Shown here piece after piece: positions 34,762 through 42,525 of a stretch of DNA of 64,000 nt. Origin of the DNA: Amycolatopsis antarctica (lineage in GTDB: Bacteria; Actinomycetota; Actinomycetes; Mycobacteriales; Pseudonocardiaceae); assembly GCF_002262875.1 (NCBI RefSeq), contig NZ_NKYE01000019.1:1-64000 (forward strand). Reading direction: 5' to 3'. Position 1 is the stretch's first letter, and every line of letters starts with the position of its first letter. The notes beneath the pieces were generated by a model. It was not told the DNA's origin. It did no database searches and saw nothing but the letters and a program-made list of their open reading frames with translations. The translations under genes were made by a program, and so were the position numbers.

Positions 34762-36432
34762 ATGCCGGTCTCGCCAGCGGTGCCGAGTTACGCGTCCGGG
34801 ATCTCCGCCGCCCCGCTGCTCGGGGACACCATCGGGGACAACCTCGACCGCACCGTCGCCGCCCACGGCGACCGGGACGCTCTCGTCGAATGCGCCACCG
34901 AGCGCCGCTGGACGTACCGCGAACTGGCCGCCGACGTCGACGCGCTGGCGCTCGGCCTGCTCGACGCCGGCATCGGCAAGGGTGACCGCGTCGGTATCTG
35001 GGCGCCGAACTGTGCCGAGTGGACACTCACGCAGTACGCCACGGCGAAGATCGGCGCGATCCTGGTCAACATCAACCCCGCGTACCGCTCGCACGAGCTG
35101 GAGTTCGTGCTGAACCAGGCCGGGGTCACGATGCTCGTCGCCGCGGAGAGCTTCAAGACCTCCGACTACGCGGCGATGATCGAGCAGGTCCGGCCGAAGT
35201 GCGCGGAGCTGCGGCACGTCGTGCTACTCGGTCACGATGCCTGGAACTCCTTGCTGGACAAGGGAAAGCAGGGTGACGCGGCGGCGTCGGCCGAGAGGCT
35301 GGCGGAGAAGCGGGCCGGGCTCAGTGCCGACGACCCGATCAACATCCAGTACACCTCCGGCACCACCGGTTTCCCCAAGGGCGCCACCCTCTCGCACCAC
35401 AACATCCTGAACAACGGTTACTTCGTCGGCGAACTGTGCAACTACACCGAGGCCGACCGCGTCTGCATCCCGGTGCCCTTCTACCACTGTTTCGGCATGG
35501 TGATGGGAAACCTGGCGTGCACCTCGCACGGCAGCACCATGGTGATCCCGGCGCCCGCGTTCGATCCGAAGGCCAGCCTCGCCGCCGTCGCGGCCGAACG
35601 GTGCACCTCGCTCTACGGGGTGCCGACGATGTTCATCGCCGAGCTCGCCGAGCCCACTTTCGGCGACTACGACCTGTCGACTCTGCGGACCGGCATCATG
35701 GCCGGTTCGCCGTGCCCGGTCGAGGTGATGAAGCAGGTCATCGACCGGATGGGGATGGCCGAGGTGTCGATCTGTTACGGCATGACCGAGACCTCGCCGG
35801 TCTCCACCCAGACCCGCGCCGACGACTCGGTGCAGCGCCGCGTCTCCACCGTCGGCCGGGTCGGGCCGCATCTGGAGGTCAAGGTCGTCGACCCGGAGAC
35901 CGGGCTGACCGTGCCGCGCGGGCAGACCGGTGAGCTGTGCACCCGTGGGTACTCGGTGATGCTCGGCTACTGGAACCAGCCGGACAAGACGGACGAGGCG
36001 ATCGACCGCGCCCGCTGGATGCACACCGGCGACCTGGCGGTGATGGACGACGAGGGGTACGTCAACATCACCGGCCGGATCAAGGACATGGTGATCCGCG
36101 GCGGGGAGAATCTGTACCCCCGCGAGATCGAGGAGTTCCTCTACACCCACCCGGACATCCTCGACGCGCAGGTCATCGGCGTCCCGGACACCAAGTACGG
36201 CGAGGAGCTGATGGCCTGGGTGCGGATGCGCGAGGGCGCCGAGCCGCTGACCGAGGAGACGGTGCGCGCGTTCTGCGAGGGCAGGCTGGCGCGCTACAAG
36301 ATCCCGCGCTACGTGCACGTCGTCGAGGAGTTCCCGATGACGGTCACCGGCAAGGTCCGCAAGGTCGAGATGCGTGAGAAGTCGATCGACCTGCTCGGCC
36401 TCTCCGCCGCCGCGAACACCGAGCACGCCTGA
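34762..36432 (+). CDS. acyl-CoA synthetase (FadD-type AMP-binding enzyme)
   Basis: 556 residues from ATG 34762, which has AAGGAGGG 5-6 bases upstream. Motifs in order: YTSGTTGFPKG (phosphate-binding A3) near 205, PFYHCFGMVMG, YGMTETSP, GYSVMLGYWNQP, HTGDLAVMD, GRIKDMVIRGGENLYPREIE, and the C-terminal catalytic Lys in MTVTGKVRKVEMRE. It activates a fatty or other organic acid to acyl-AMP and then acyl-CoA. No beta-oxidation partner is adjacent. Confidence 0.94.
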   Translation: MPVSPAVPSYASGISAAPLLGDTIGDNLDRTVAAHGDRDALVECATERRWTYRELAADVDALALGLLDAGIGKGDRVGIWAPNCAEWTLTQYATAKIGAILVNINPAYRSHELEFVLNQAGVTMLVAAESFKTSDYAAMIEQVRPKCAELRHVVLLGHDAWNSLLDKGKQGDAAASAERLAEKRAGLSADDPINIQYTSGTTGFPKGATLSHHNILNNGYFVGELCNYTEADRVCIPVPFYHCFGMVMGNLACTSHGSTMVIPAPAFDPKASLAAVAAERCTSLYGVPTMFIAELAEPTFGDYDLSTLRTGIMAGSPCPVEVMKQVIDRMGMAEVSICYGMTETSPVSTQTRADDSVQRRVSTVGRVGPHLEVKVVDPETGLTVPRGQTGELCTRGYSVMLGYWNQPDKTDEAIDRARWMHTGDLAVMDDEGYVNITGRIKDMVIRGGENLYPREIEEFLYTHPDILDAQVIGVPDTKYGEELMAWVRMREGAEPLTEETVRAFCEGRLARYKIPRYVHVVEEFPMTVTGKVRKVEMREKSIDLLGLSAAANTEHA

Positions 36433-36493
36433 CCACCCGGCCGGACCGCACCCGCCCGCCATACCGGTACACAAACCCGCCGTGTCGCGCTTT

Positions 36494-36665
36494 CCGGCAC
36501 CCCGTGTCAGGCGCTCCGGCACCCCGTGTCACGCCCTCCGGCACCCCGTGTCAGGCGCTCCGGCACCCCGTGTCACGCCCTCCGGCACCCCGTGTCAGGC
36601 GCTCCGGCACCCCGTGTCAGGCGCTCCGGCACCCCGTGTCGGGCGCTCCGGCACCCCGTGTCACG
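36494..36665. repeat. 22-bp tandem repeat array, about 8 units
   Basis: Eight units of 22 bp with core CCGGCACCCCGTGTC followed by AGGCGCT or ACGCCCT, alternating in part. Read on the minus strand the unit differs from the array at base 1-373 at only about three of 22 positions, so the two arrays are one family in opposite orientation. It fills the gap between the acyl-CoA ligase (+) and the K+ channel gene (-), ending about 12 bases from the latter's stop. Confidence 0.96.
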
Positions 36666-36676
36666 GCGCGGGTGGG

Positions 36677-37714
36677 TCAGGGGTGCGGGGCGTGGATGGC
36701 GGCGGCGAGGGCGGACGGGGCGATGCGCTCGTGCCCGACGTAGTACAGCCGGGTGCCCGCCGCGAGTTCGGTGCCCCAGCCGGGACTGACGAGCAACTTC
36801 GCACCGGTACGGGCGGCGAGGACGGTGGCGCCGTACCGCCTGCCGAGCGCGGTCTGGCAGTCGCCGAAGGTCACCCCCGCCATCGACTCCGGAATCTCCG
36901 TGGAGAACGTGCTGTTGCCGCCCGCGGTGACCAGCTCCTCGTACACCTGCGAGATGCCGGGGTCCTGCAGTTCCTCGGTGATCATCCGCGGGGTGTGCCA
37001 CTGGACGCAGTGGACGGACGCGTTGACGTAGCGAAGATGCGGCGCCCGCGCCATGTCCCGCAGGGCGACGACGAGGTGGACGCCGGCGTGGACGTGGTCG
37101 ACGGTGACGGCGATCGCGAGCGCCTCGTTGTCGTCGCGCGCGTCGATCAGCACACTGTGCGCGCGCTCGACACCCGCACGCCGCAGTACCACCGAGTCGG
37201 TCAGATCGCCGCGAACGAAGTCGACGTCCTGGTCGGCCATCGGGTGCACGGAGGTCTCGTCCCACGCGCAGAGGACCACCGCCCTTCCCGCGTCGGCGAG
37301 CAGTTCGCCGACGATCTGCTCGCTGCGGCCGGGCAGGTAGCCGAGCACGGCGATGTGACCGGACAACGAGACCGGTGCTGATCCCTGCATGCGCCGCCCT
37401 TTCGCCTTCTCGATCCGGCTCGCCAGTTGGGTGAACAACGCGGTGAGCGTGGCGATGCCGCCGATGATCACGTACACGCCGACGAGGTGGCCGCCCAGCG
37501 ACTCCGGGAAGAAGTCGCCGTATCCCACGGTGGACGCCGTGACGACGAACCACCACCAGTAGTTCGCCGGGCTGACGACCTCGCTGCCCGCGGGCTCGAC
37601 GAGCGCCATCACCGGCCAGCTCGTCGCGAAGACGAACAGCACCACCGCGAACGGTGCCGCCCAGGAGCGCAGGATCGCGAACCGGGCCAGCAGGCGGCCG
37701 AGAAAGACGGGCAC
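36677..37714 (-). CDS. two-TM potassium channel with RCK (TrkA-N) domain
   Basis: 345 residues. GTG start at 37714 with GGAGGG 6 bases upstream. TM1 about 19-39, pore loop with the K+ selectivity filter TVGYGD at 62-67, TM2 about 74-94, then a Rossmann-type RCK/TrkA-N domain beginning GHIAVLGYLPGRSEQIVGELL and a TrkA-C-like end. The design is like MthK: a tetrameric channel gated by a ligand on the RCK ring. It lies downstream of the R2lox gene on the same strand, about 100 bases away. Confidence 0.93.
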   Translation of the reverse strand: MPVFLGRLLARFAILRSWAAPFAVVLFVFATSWPVMALVEPAGSEVVSPANYWWWFVVTASTVGYGDFFPESLGGHLVGVYVIIGGIATLTALFTQLASRIEKAKGRRMQGSAPVSLSGHIAVLGYLPGRSEQIVGELLADAGRAVVLCAWDETSVHPMADQDVDFVRGDLTDSVVLRRAGVERAHSVLIDARDDNEALAIAVTVDHVHAGVHLVVALRDMARAPHLRYVNASVHCVQWHTPRMITEELQDPGISQVYEELVTAGGNSTFSTEIPESMAGVTFGDCQTALGRRYGATVLAARTGAKLLVSPGWGTELAAGTRLYYVGHERIAPSALAAAIHAPHP

Positions 37715-37815
37715 GGGTCTCCCTCCGTCGCGCCGGGTACGCAGCAGCGTAGACGGCGCGACGGCGACCGGGCGGGCTTTCCGGGAGAACCCGGTGGACG
37801 CGCCCTGCTCCCGGG

Positions 37816-38766
37816 TCAGCCTGCCAGCGCTCGGGCGTCCTCCTCGCCGAAGGTCTCCTCCAGTACCTCGGGGCTGTAGTCGAGGTCGATCTGCTCGACG
37901 GGGGCGCCGCGCGCCGACTCGATCGCACCCAGCCTGCGCTGCGCCCGGTCGGCCGCGTACCGCAGGAACTCCTGCGGGTCGATGCCGAAGGGCTGCTCGT
38001 CGAACTGCGCGTTGACCCACTCGATCATGCTGAGCGCGTGCGGCAGGAGCTCGCCCATGCGCTGCTGCACCACCTCCCACAGCGAGTCGTCGGCGGCGAT
38101 GTGCCTGCGGCAGGTGAAGGTGCCCCAGGCCATGTGCCTGCGTTCGTCGTCGCCGATGCGGCGCACCAGCTCCTGCATTCCCGGCAGAATGTTGCGGTCG
38201 GTGCACACCTTCTGCCAGGCGTAGTAGCCGGTGAGCGCGAGGCTTCCCTCGATGACGTGGTTGTAGGTGACGGAGGCGCGGATCTGGTTGGCAGGACTCG
38301 GATCCGTCCGCAGCACGCCCAGTGATTCCGGAAGTTCCTCGTAGAAAAGCTTGCGGTAGTGGGGATTCTCGGCGACGTAGGGGTGCAGGTCCGCGGTCAG
38401 TCCGACGGCGTCCATCCAGCGCCGGAACACCTCGGTGTGCTTGGCCTCCTCGAAGCAGAACTGGGTCAGGTACATCTCGTCGCCAAGCCTGCCCTCCGCC
38501 GCCATCGCCTGCATGAACGGCTGGATGTCCTCGGTGACGGCCTCCTCTCCGGCGATGAACTGCGCGCACAGATAGGTGGCCGACCGCCGTTGCTCGTCGT
38601 TGAGTGACTCCCAGTCGTGCCGGTCGCGGGAGAAGTCGATGTCGGCCGGATTCCAGAACTTCGCATTTCCCTTCACGAAGAGGCGCAGGGGAAACGCGTC
38701 CCAGTTCAGCCCGCCTCGACGGAGGGAGCCGAACCCGGTGCGCACTGCTGTGGTGGTCGCCGTCAT
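37816..38766 (-). CDS. R2-like ligand-binding oxidase (R2lox)
   Basis: 316 residues, ferritin-like four-helix carboxylate enzyme of the Mn/Fe R2lox group (M. tuberculosis Rv0233 type). All metal ligands are present: Glu74 (AGEEAVTEDI), Glu107 and His110 (FEEAKH), Glu173 (YNHVIEG), Glu208 and His211 (DDERRHMAWG). Val77 and Tyr168 occupy the places of the residues that form the Val-Tyr ether cross-link in this group. These proteins hold a long-chain fatty acid near the metals and are not ribonucleotide reductases; the natural reaction is unknown. A TetR gene sits 23 bases upstream. Confidence 0.95.
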   Translation of the reverse strand: MTATTTAVRTGFGSLRRGGLNWDAFPLRLFVKGNAKFWNPADIDFSRDRHDWESLNDEQRRSATYLCAQFIAGEEAVTEDIQPFMQAMAAEGRLGDEMYLTQFCFEEAKHTEVFRRWMDAVGLTADLHPYVAENPHYRKLFYEELPESLGVLRTDPSPANQIRASVTYNHVIEGSLALTGYYAWQKVCTDRNILPGMQELVRRIGDDERRHMAWGTFTCRRHIAADDSLWEVVQQRMGELLPHALSMIEWVNAQFDEQPFGIDPQEFLRYAADRAQRRLGAIESARGAPVEQIDLDYSPEVLEETFGEEDARALAG

Positions 38767-38789
38767 CTCGCACCTCTCGATTTCGCCGG

Positions 38790-39413
38790 TTACTTTGTGT
38801 CCTCTGTGGACAAATCGGACCCGTGGACGCAGTGATCCAACAGCGGTGCCAGTACCGAGCAGACCGCCTCGGCGGCCTCCGCCGCGGTGCCGGTGGGCAG
38901 GACCAGGTGACTCATCGTCAGCCGGGTCACCGTCTCCGCGAGCCGTCGGCAGGTCGCTATGTCGACTTCAGGGAGCCGGGAGGCGAAGTGTGCGGTGCCC
39001 TGCTCGATGGACCGGCGCAGGATCGGCTCGCCGCGGGTGGTGATCAACGGGACCAGGTCCTCGGCGGCCTCGGTGCCGAGCGCCGCGGCGACCAGCCGAT
39101 CGGCGCGGGCGTGCTCGATCACGTACGTGGTCGCGGCCCTGGTGCCCTCGACGAGGTCGTCCGCCGCGTCGAGTCTCGCCTGCACGCCCTCGTGGAACTC
39201 GGCCGCCGTGCGCATCGCGACCGCGCGCACGAGTGCCGACTTGCTGCCGAACTCGTTGTAGACGGTCTGCCTGCTGACGCCGACCCCGGCGGCGACGTCG
39301 GCCATGCGGAGCCCGGCGTAGCCGACGTCGGGCAGGATCCCGGCGGCGGTGTCGAGCAGCTCCTCGCGCAGTGAGGCCTTGACCCGCTCGGTATAGCTGG
39401 TGATCTGTGCCAC
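38790..39413 (-). CDS. TetR family regulator of the R2lox operon
   Basis: 207 residues. N-terminal TetR helix-turn-helix at about 30-60 (MADVAAGVGVSRQTVYNEFGSKSALV), variable C-terminal ligand domain. It directly precedes the R2lox gene and an inverted repeat lies just before its start, so it probably represses its own operon and responds to a small, perhaps fatty-acid-like ligand (inference from the R2lox partner). Confidence 0.9.
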   Translation of the reverse strand: MAQITSYTERVKASLREELLDTAAGILPDVGYAGLRMADVAAGVGVSRQTVYNEFGSKSALVRAVAMRTAAEFHEGVQARLDAADDLVEGTRAATTYVIEHARADRLVAAALGTEAAEDLVPLITTRGEPILRRSIEQGTAHFASRLPEVDIATCRRLAETVTRLTMSHLVLPTGTAAEAAEAVCSVLAPLLDHCVHGSDLSTEDTK

Positions 39414-39421
39414 ACAAACAG

Positions 39422-39448
39422 CTTGACACGAACGCTCTCAATGTCAAG
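39422..39448. promoter_or_regulatory. candidate TetR operator
   Basis: CTTGACA (39422-39428) and TGTCAAG (39442-39448) form a perfect 7-bp inverted repeat with 13 bases between, 9 bp upstream of the TetR start codon. On the minus strand one arm also gives a TTGACA -35-like hexamer. The site is also just upstream of the HAD gene on the other strand. Confidence 0.6.
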
Positions 39449-39466
39449 AGGGTCTACGTCGAACGA

Positions 39467-40162
39467 GTGCGCGTCCAGCGTCCGGATCCTGGACCTCGTT
39501 TCCCCCGGCCGGGGCGCCGTTACTGTGGATCGGGTGGTATCACCATCGGTTTCGACCTCGACATGACGCTGATCGACCCGCGGCCAGGGATGGCCGCGCT
39601 GATGGACACGCTCGGCGCAGAGGTCGGCATGGACCTGCAGGGTGAGCGTTTCGCGGCGAACCTCGGGCCCCCGCTCGACATGGTGCTGCGCGAACGTGGC
39701 GTCCCGGAGGACCGGCTGGACGAGTTCGTCGCCAGGTTCCGGGCGCTCTATCCCGAGGTGGTCATCCCGGCCACGGTGGCGCTGCCGGGTGCCGCCGAAG
39801 CGCTCGCCGCGATCCGCCGGGACGGGGACAGAATCCTTGTGGTGACCGGAAAGTACGGCCCCAACGCGCAGCTGCACGTGAACGCGCTCGGGTTCGAGGT
39901 GGACCACCTCGTCGGCGAACTGTGGGCGGCGGGCAAGGCGCAGGCGCTCGTCGAACAGGGCGCCGCGGTCTACGTCGGGGACCACCGCGGCGACATGGTG
40001 GGCGCGCTCGCGGCCGGGGTGGTCGGGATCGGCGTGACCACCGGTCCGTGCTCGCGGGCCGACCTGCTCGACGCCGGCGCGGAGGTCGTTCTCGGCTCGC
40101 TGCGGGAACTTCCCGCATGGCTGTCGGCGAACATCGGCAGGTTCACCCTGCACCGGTCCTGA
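39467..40162 (+). CDS. HAD family hydrolase (phosphoglycolate phosphatase-like)
   Basis: 231 residues from GTG 39467; the conserved fold begins only at about residue 28 (ITIGFDLDMTLIDPRPGM, HAD motif I DLDMT). Motif II is VVTGK, motif III/IV VGDHRGDMVGALAAG. The cap is helical as in Gph-type enzymes. The start is uncertain because there is no good start codon or ribosome site directly before the domain; GTG 39407 is an alternative. Divergent from the TetR-R2lox operon. Confidence 0.8.
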   Translation: MRVQRPDPGPRFPRPGRRYCGSGGITIGFDLDMTLIDPRPGMAALMDTLGAEVGMDLQGERFAANLGPPLDMVLRERGVPEDRLDEFVARFRALYPEVVIPATVALPGAAEALAAIRRDGDRILVVTGKYGPNAQLHVNALGFEVDHLVGELWAAGKAQALVEQGAAVYVGDHRGDMVGALAAGVVGIGVTTGPCSRADLLDAGAEVVLGSLRELPAWLSANIGRFTLHRS

Positions 40163-40175
40163 CCCTGCCGGATTG

Positions 40176-40195
40176 ACCTCGACCATAGTTGAGGT
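40176..40195 (+). promoter_or_regulatory. 20-bp MerR/SoxR-like palindrome upstream of the LLM gene
   Basis: ACCTCGACCATAGTTGAGGT is a 20-bp palindrome with one mismatched pair, and resembles the SoxR/MerR-type operator (CCTCAAG...CTTGAGG). It begins within a TTGACC -35-like hexamer and lies 14 bp before the LLM oxidoreductase start. Similar 20-mers occur at 54450-54469 and 55407-55426. A short terminator of the HAD gene is the alternative reading. Confidence 0.5.
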
Positions 40196-40209
40196 AACAG
40201 GCTGGGGTG

Positions 40210-41115
40210 ATGAACGTACCGCGAATCTCCGTCAGCCTGCCGACGATCGGTGACCTCGGCGTCCTCGACGCAGGAGGGGGCCTCGCCGCGGCCGCGCGGC
40301 ACGTCGAGGACCTCGGTCTCGGTGACGTGTCGGTCGCCGATGTGATCGTCGGGGACAGCACCCCCGCACGGGAGGCCGTCGTCGTCGCGGCGACCGCCGC
40401 CGCCGTCACCGAACGGATCGGGATCGAGTTCGGCGTGCTGGTGCTGCCGGTGCGCTCGACGGTCCACCTCGCGGCGCAGATCCAGACGCTGCAGCACGTC
40501 TCCGGCGACCGCCTCGCGCTCGGCGTCGGCACCGGCGGGTTCCCCGGCACACCGTTCTGGCAGGCGGCCGGAGCGCCGCGGCGCGGCCGTGGCGAGCGCA
40601 CCGACACCGCACTCGCCGCGCTACCGGGCCTGATCGCCGGCGAGCCGACCGAGATCGGGGGCAGCACCGTCACGCTCGCCCCCGCGGCCACCGTGCCGCC
40701 CGTGCTGATCGGCGGGACCTCGGACGCCGCCCTGCGCCGGGCAGCCCGGTTCGGTGACGGATGGATGCCCTCGCTGCTGCCCGCCGGGGAACTGGCCGCC
40801 AGGACGCGAAGCCTGCGGGAGCTCGCCGCCGAGCGGCGACGCCGCACCCCCGTGGTGGCCTACGGAACACACCTGCTCCCCGCGGGCGACGGCGGACGGC
40901 GGGACGCGTTCGTCCACGACCTGGTCCGGACGCACGGCATGCCCCGGTCAGTGGCCGAGCGCGTTCCGGTCACCGGCGGACCGTCCGAGATCGCCGACCG
41001 GATCGCCGAGTACGCCGAGGCGGGCGCGGACCGGATCGGCTTCGCGCTGGACGGGCCGGACTGGTTCCGGCAGTGCGAGGTGCTGGCGCGCGCCGGGCAA
41101 CTGCTCGCGGGCTGA
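40210..41115 (+). CDS. LLM class flavin/F420-dependent oxidoreductase
   Basis: 301 residues from ATG 40210. Luciferase-like monooxygenase TIM barrel: FGVLVLPVRSTVHLAAQIQTLQHVSGDRLALGVGTGG is the family's hallmark (kept here as a description of 40429-40530), and GGTSDAALRRAARFGDGWMP follows near 170-190. In actinobacteria most such proteins use coenzyme F420 or FMN. The substrate is unknown. Same direction as the HAD gene but with its own apparent promoter. Confidence 0.88.
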   Translation: MNVPRISVSLPTIGDLGVLDAGGGLAAAARHVEDLGLGDVSVADVIVGDSTPAREAVVVAATAAAVTERIGIEFGVLVLPVRSTVHLAAQIQTLQHVSGDRLALGVGTGGFPGTPFWQAAGAPRRGRGERTDTALAALPGLIAGEPTEIGGSTVTLAPAATVPPVLIGGTSDAALRRAARFGDGWMPSLLPAGELAARTRSLRELAAERRRRTPVVAYGTHLLPAGDGGRRDAFVHDLVRTHGMPRSVAERVPVTGGPSEIADRIAEYAEAGADRIGFALDGPDWFRQCEVLARAGQLLAG

Positions 41116-41129
41116 GGCCGTTTCCCGGA

Positions 41130-41411
41130 CTACGCGCCGCTCGCGCTCGCCCCGGGCGAGGCCGTGGTCTCGGCCGTCTCGGCGGCGTGCGCCCTGCGGG
41201 CCTCCTTGACCAGTCCGACCAGGCCGAGCCCGAGTCCGAGCGGGGTGATGACACCCGCCGCGACGCTCAGCCACACCGGCAGATTCTCCAGTCCGGCGGC
41301 GAACATCACGAACACGGCGACGACGGCCACCATGCCGATCGCGAACAGCACGACGCCGACCTTCATCAGCGGTGACTGGCGGATCTGCTTCGGCGGGGCG
41401 GGAACGTCCAT
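41130..41411 (-). CDS. small two-TM membrane protein, unknown function
   Basis: 93 residues from ATG 41409-41411 (MDVPAPPKQIRQSPLMK). Two hydrophobic segments, about 18-38 (VGVVLFAIGMVAVVAVFVM) and 46-67, then a charged Ala/Thr/Ser-rich tail. No recognised domain. It is convergent with the LLM gene with only 14 bases between the stops. Confidence 0.75.
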   Translation of the reverse strand: MDVPAPPKQIRQSPLMKVGVVLFAIGMVAVVAVFVMFAAGLENLPVWLSVAAGVITPLGLGLGLVGLVKEARRAHAAETAETTASPGASASGA

Positions 41412-41612
41412 GCGCCCGAGTCTAGGACAGCGCACCCTGGCCGGAGAAGCCACGAGACGCGGCGCACGGTATCGGCTTCTCCGAAGCCCGCCGGTCGCGA
41501 TAGGCTTGCCGGACGCGCGTTCGGGGTAGGCCCCTGGCGCGCGTTCGTCGTGCATGGCCGCCTCCGGCCGCGCACGCACCCGGAGTACTTGAGCGAAGGA
41601 ACGGTGAGGGCA

Positions 41613-41999
41613 GTGCCGACCGGCAAGGTCAAGTGGTACGACGCGGACAAGGGCTTCGGCTTCGTCACCCAGGACAGTGGCGACGACGTCTACATCCGCA
41701 AAGCCGCGCTACCGCAGGGTGTCGAGGCGCTCAAGACCGGCCAGCGGCTCGAGTTCGGCGTCGCCGACGGCCGCCGGGGCCCGCAGGCGCTGTCCGTCCG
41801 GCTGCTCGATCCGCCGCCGTCGGTCGCGGAGGCCCGCCGCCGTCCCGCCGACGAGCTCCAGGTCCTGCTCGAGGACATGATCAAGCTGCTGGAGACCCGG
41901 GTGCAGCCCGATCTGCGCCGCGGCCGCTACCCGGACCGCAAGAACACCAAGCAGATCGCCGAGATCATGCGTGCCGTCGCCAGGGACCTGGATCCGTGA
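41613..41999 (+). CDS. cold-shock domain protein (Rv0871/CspB-type)
   Basis: 128 residues from GTG 41613 (GTG 41604 possible). A cold-shock domain at 1-65 (TGKVKWYDADKGFGFVTQDSGDDVYIRKAAL, with RNP1 KGFGFV; RNP2 is degenerate) is followed by a C-terminal helical extension of about 60 residues (DELQVLLEDMIKLLETRVQPDL) that classic 67-residue Csp proteins lack. It probably binds RNA or single-stranded DNA. Mycobacterial CspB has the same two-part form and the same place in the gene order. Confidence 0.92.
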   Translation: MPTGKVKWYDADKGFGFVTQDSGDDVYIRKAALPQGVEALKTGQRLEFGVADGRRGPQALSVRLLDPPPSVAEARRRPADELQVLLEDMIKLLETRVQPDLRRGRYPDRKNTKQIAEIMRAVARDLDP

Positions 42000-42017
42000 A
42001 CCGCCGGTAGCCGCGGC

Positions 42018-42515
42018 TCAGCGTTCGACCTGGAACGACCAGACGCCGCGGACGACGAGTTGCGGGTTGCCGTCGGCGTCCGGGATCGGCATGCCCGTGG
42101 CGTCGGCGGCGTAGGCGGCGCCGAGCTGCTGGATCTCCACGACGAGCACCTGATCGCCCGGCGCGTCCCCGGTCGCGGTGTAGGCGAGCCTGCTGTCCTG
42201 GCCGAAGAACTCCTGCTTGATCGGCTTCAGGTTGCCCTCGGCGTCGGTGTACTGAACGTTCACCACCCACGGCGTCTCCGCGACCTCGGACGGCAACGAG
42301 ATCTGTACCGGCATGCCCGCCCGCACCGGGATTTTCGCGGCGGCGCCCTCGTTCTGCTCGCACGAGCTGACGATCGCGTCGCAGTAGATCAACGGCGCGG
42401 CGTTGACCGTGCGGCCGTCCGCGTAGAAGCTGACCTCCGGGGCACCCGGGGCGGAACAACCGGTCACGGTCACGGCGGCACCGGCCAGCAGGCCCGCCAC
42501 TGCACGTCGTCGCAT
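42018..42515 (-). CDS. DUF2771 lipoprotein (Rv0875c-type)
   Basis: 165 residues with a lipoprotein signal ending VTGC (Cys20). The mature part has two cysteines (IYCDAIVSSCEQ) likely to form a disulfide and a beta-rich fold (MPVQISLPSEVAETPWVV). DUF2771 members are actinobacterial exported proteins of unknown role. It sits just downstream of the MFS gene on the same strand, as in mycobacteria. Confidence 0.85.
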   Translation of the reverse strand: MRRRAVAGLLAGAAVTVTGCSAPGAPEVSFYADGRTVNAAPLIYCDAIVSSCEQNEGAAAKIPVRAGMPVQISLPSEVAETPWVVNVQYTDAEGNLKPIKQEFFGQDSRLAYTATGDAPGDQVLVVEIQQLGAAYAADATGMPIPDADGNPQLVVRGVWSFQVER

Positions 42516-42525
42516 GCAGCAGAGA

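Noticed and set aside
37816..38766. Class I ribonucleotide reductase small subunit (NrdF)
   Set aside because: The ligand pattern and the Val/Tyr cross-link pair fit R2lox, and no NrdE gene is nearby.
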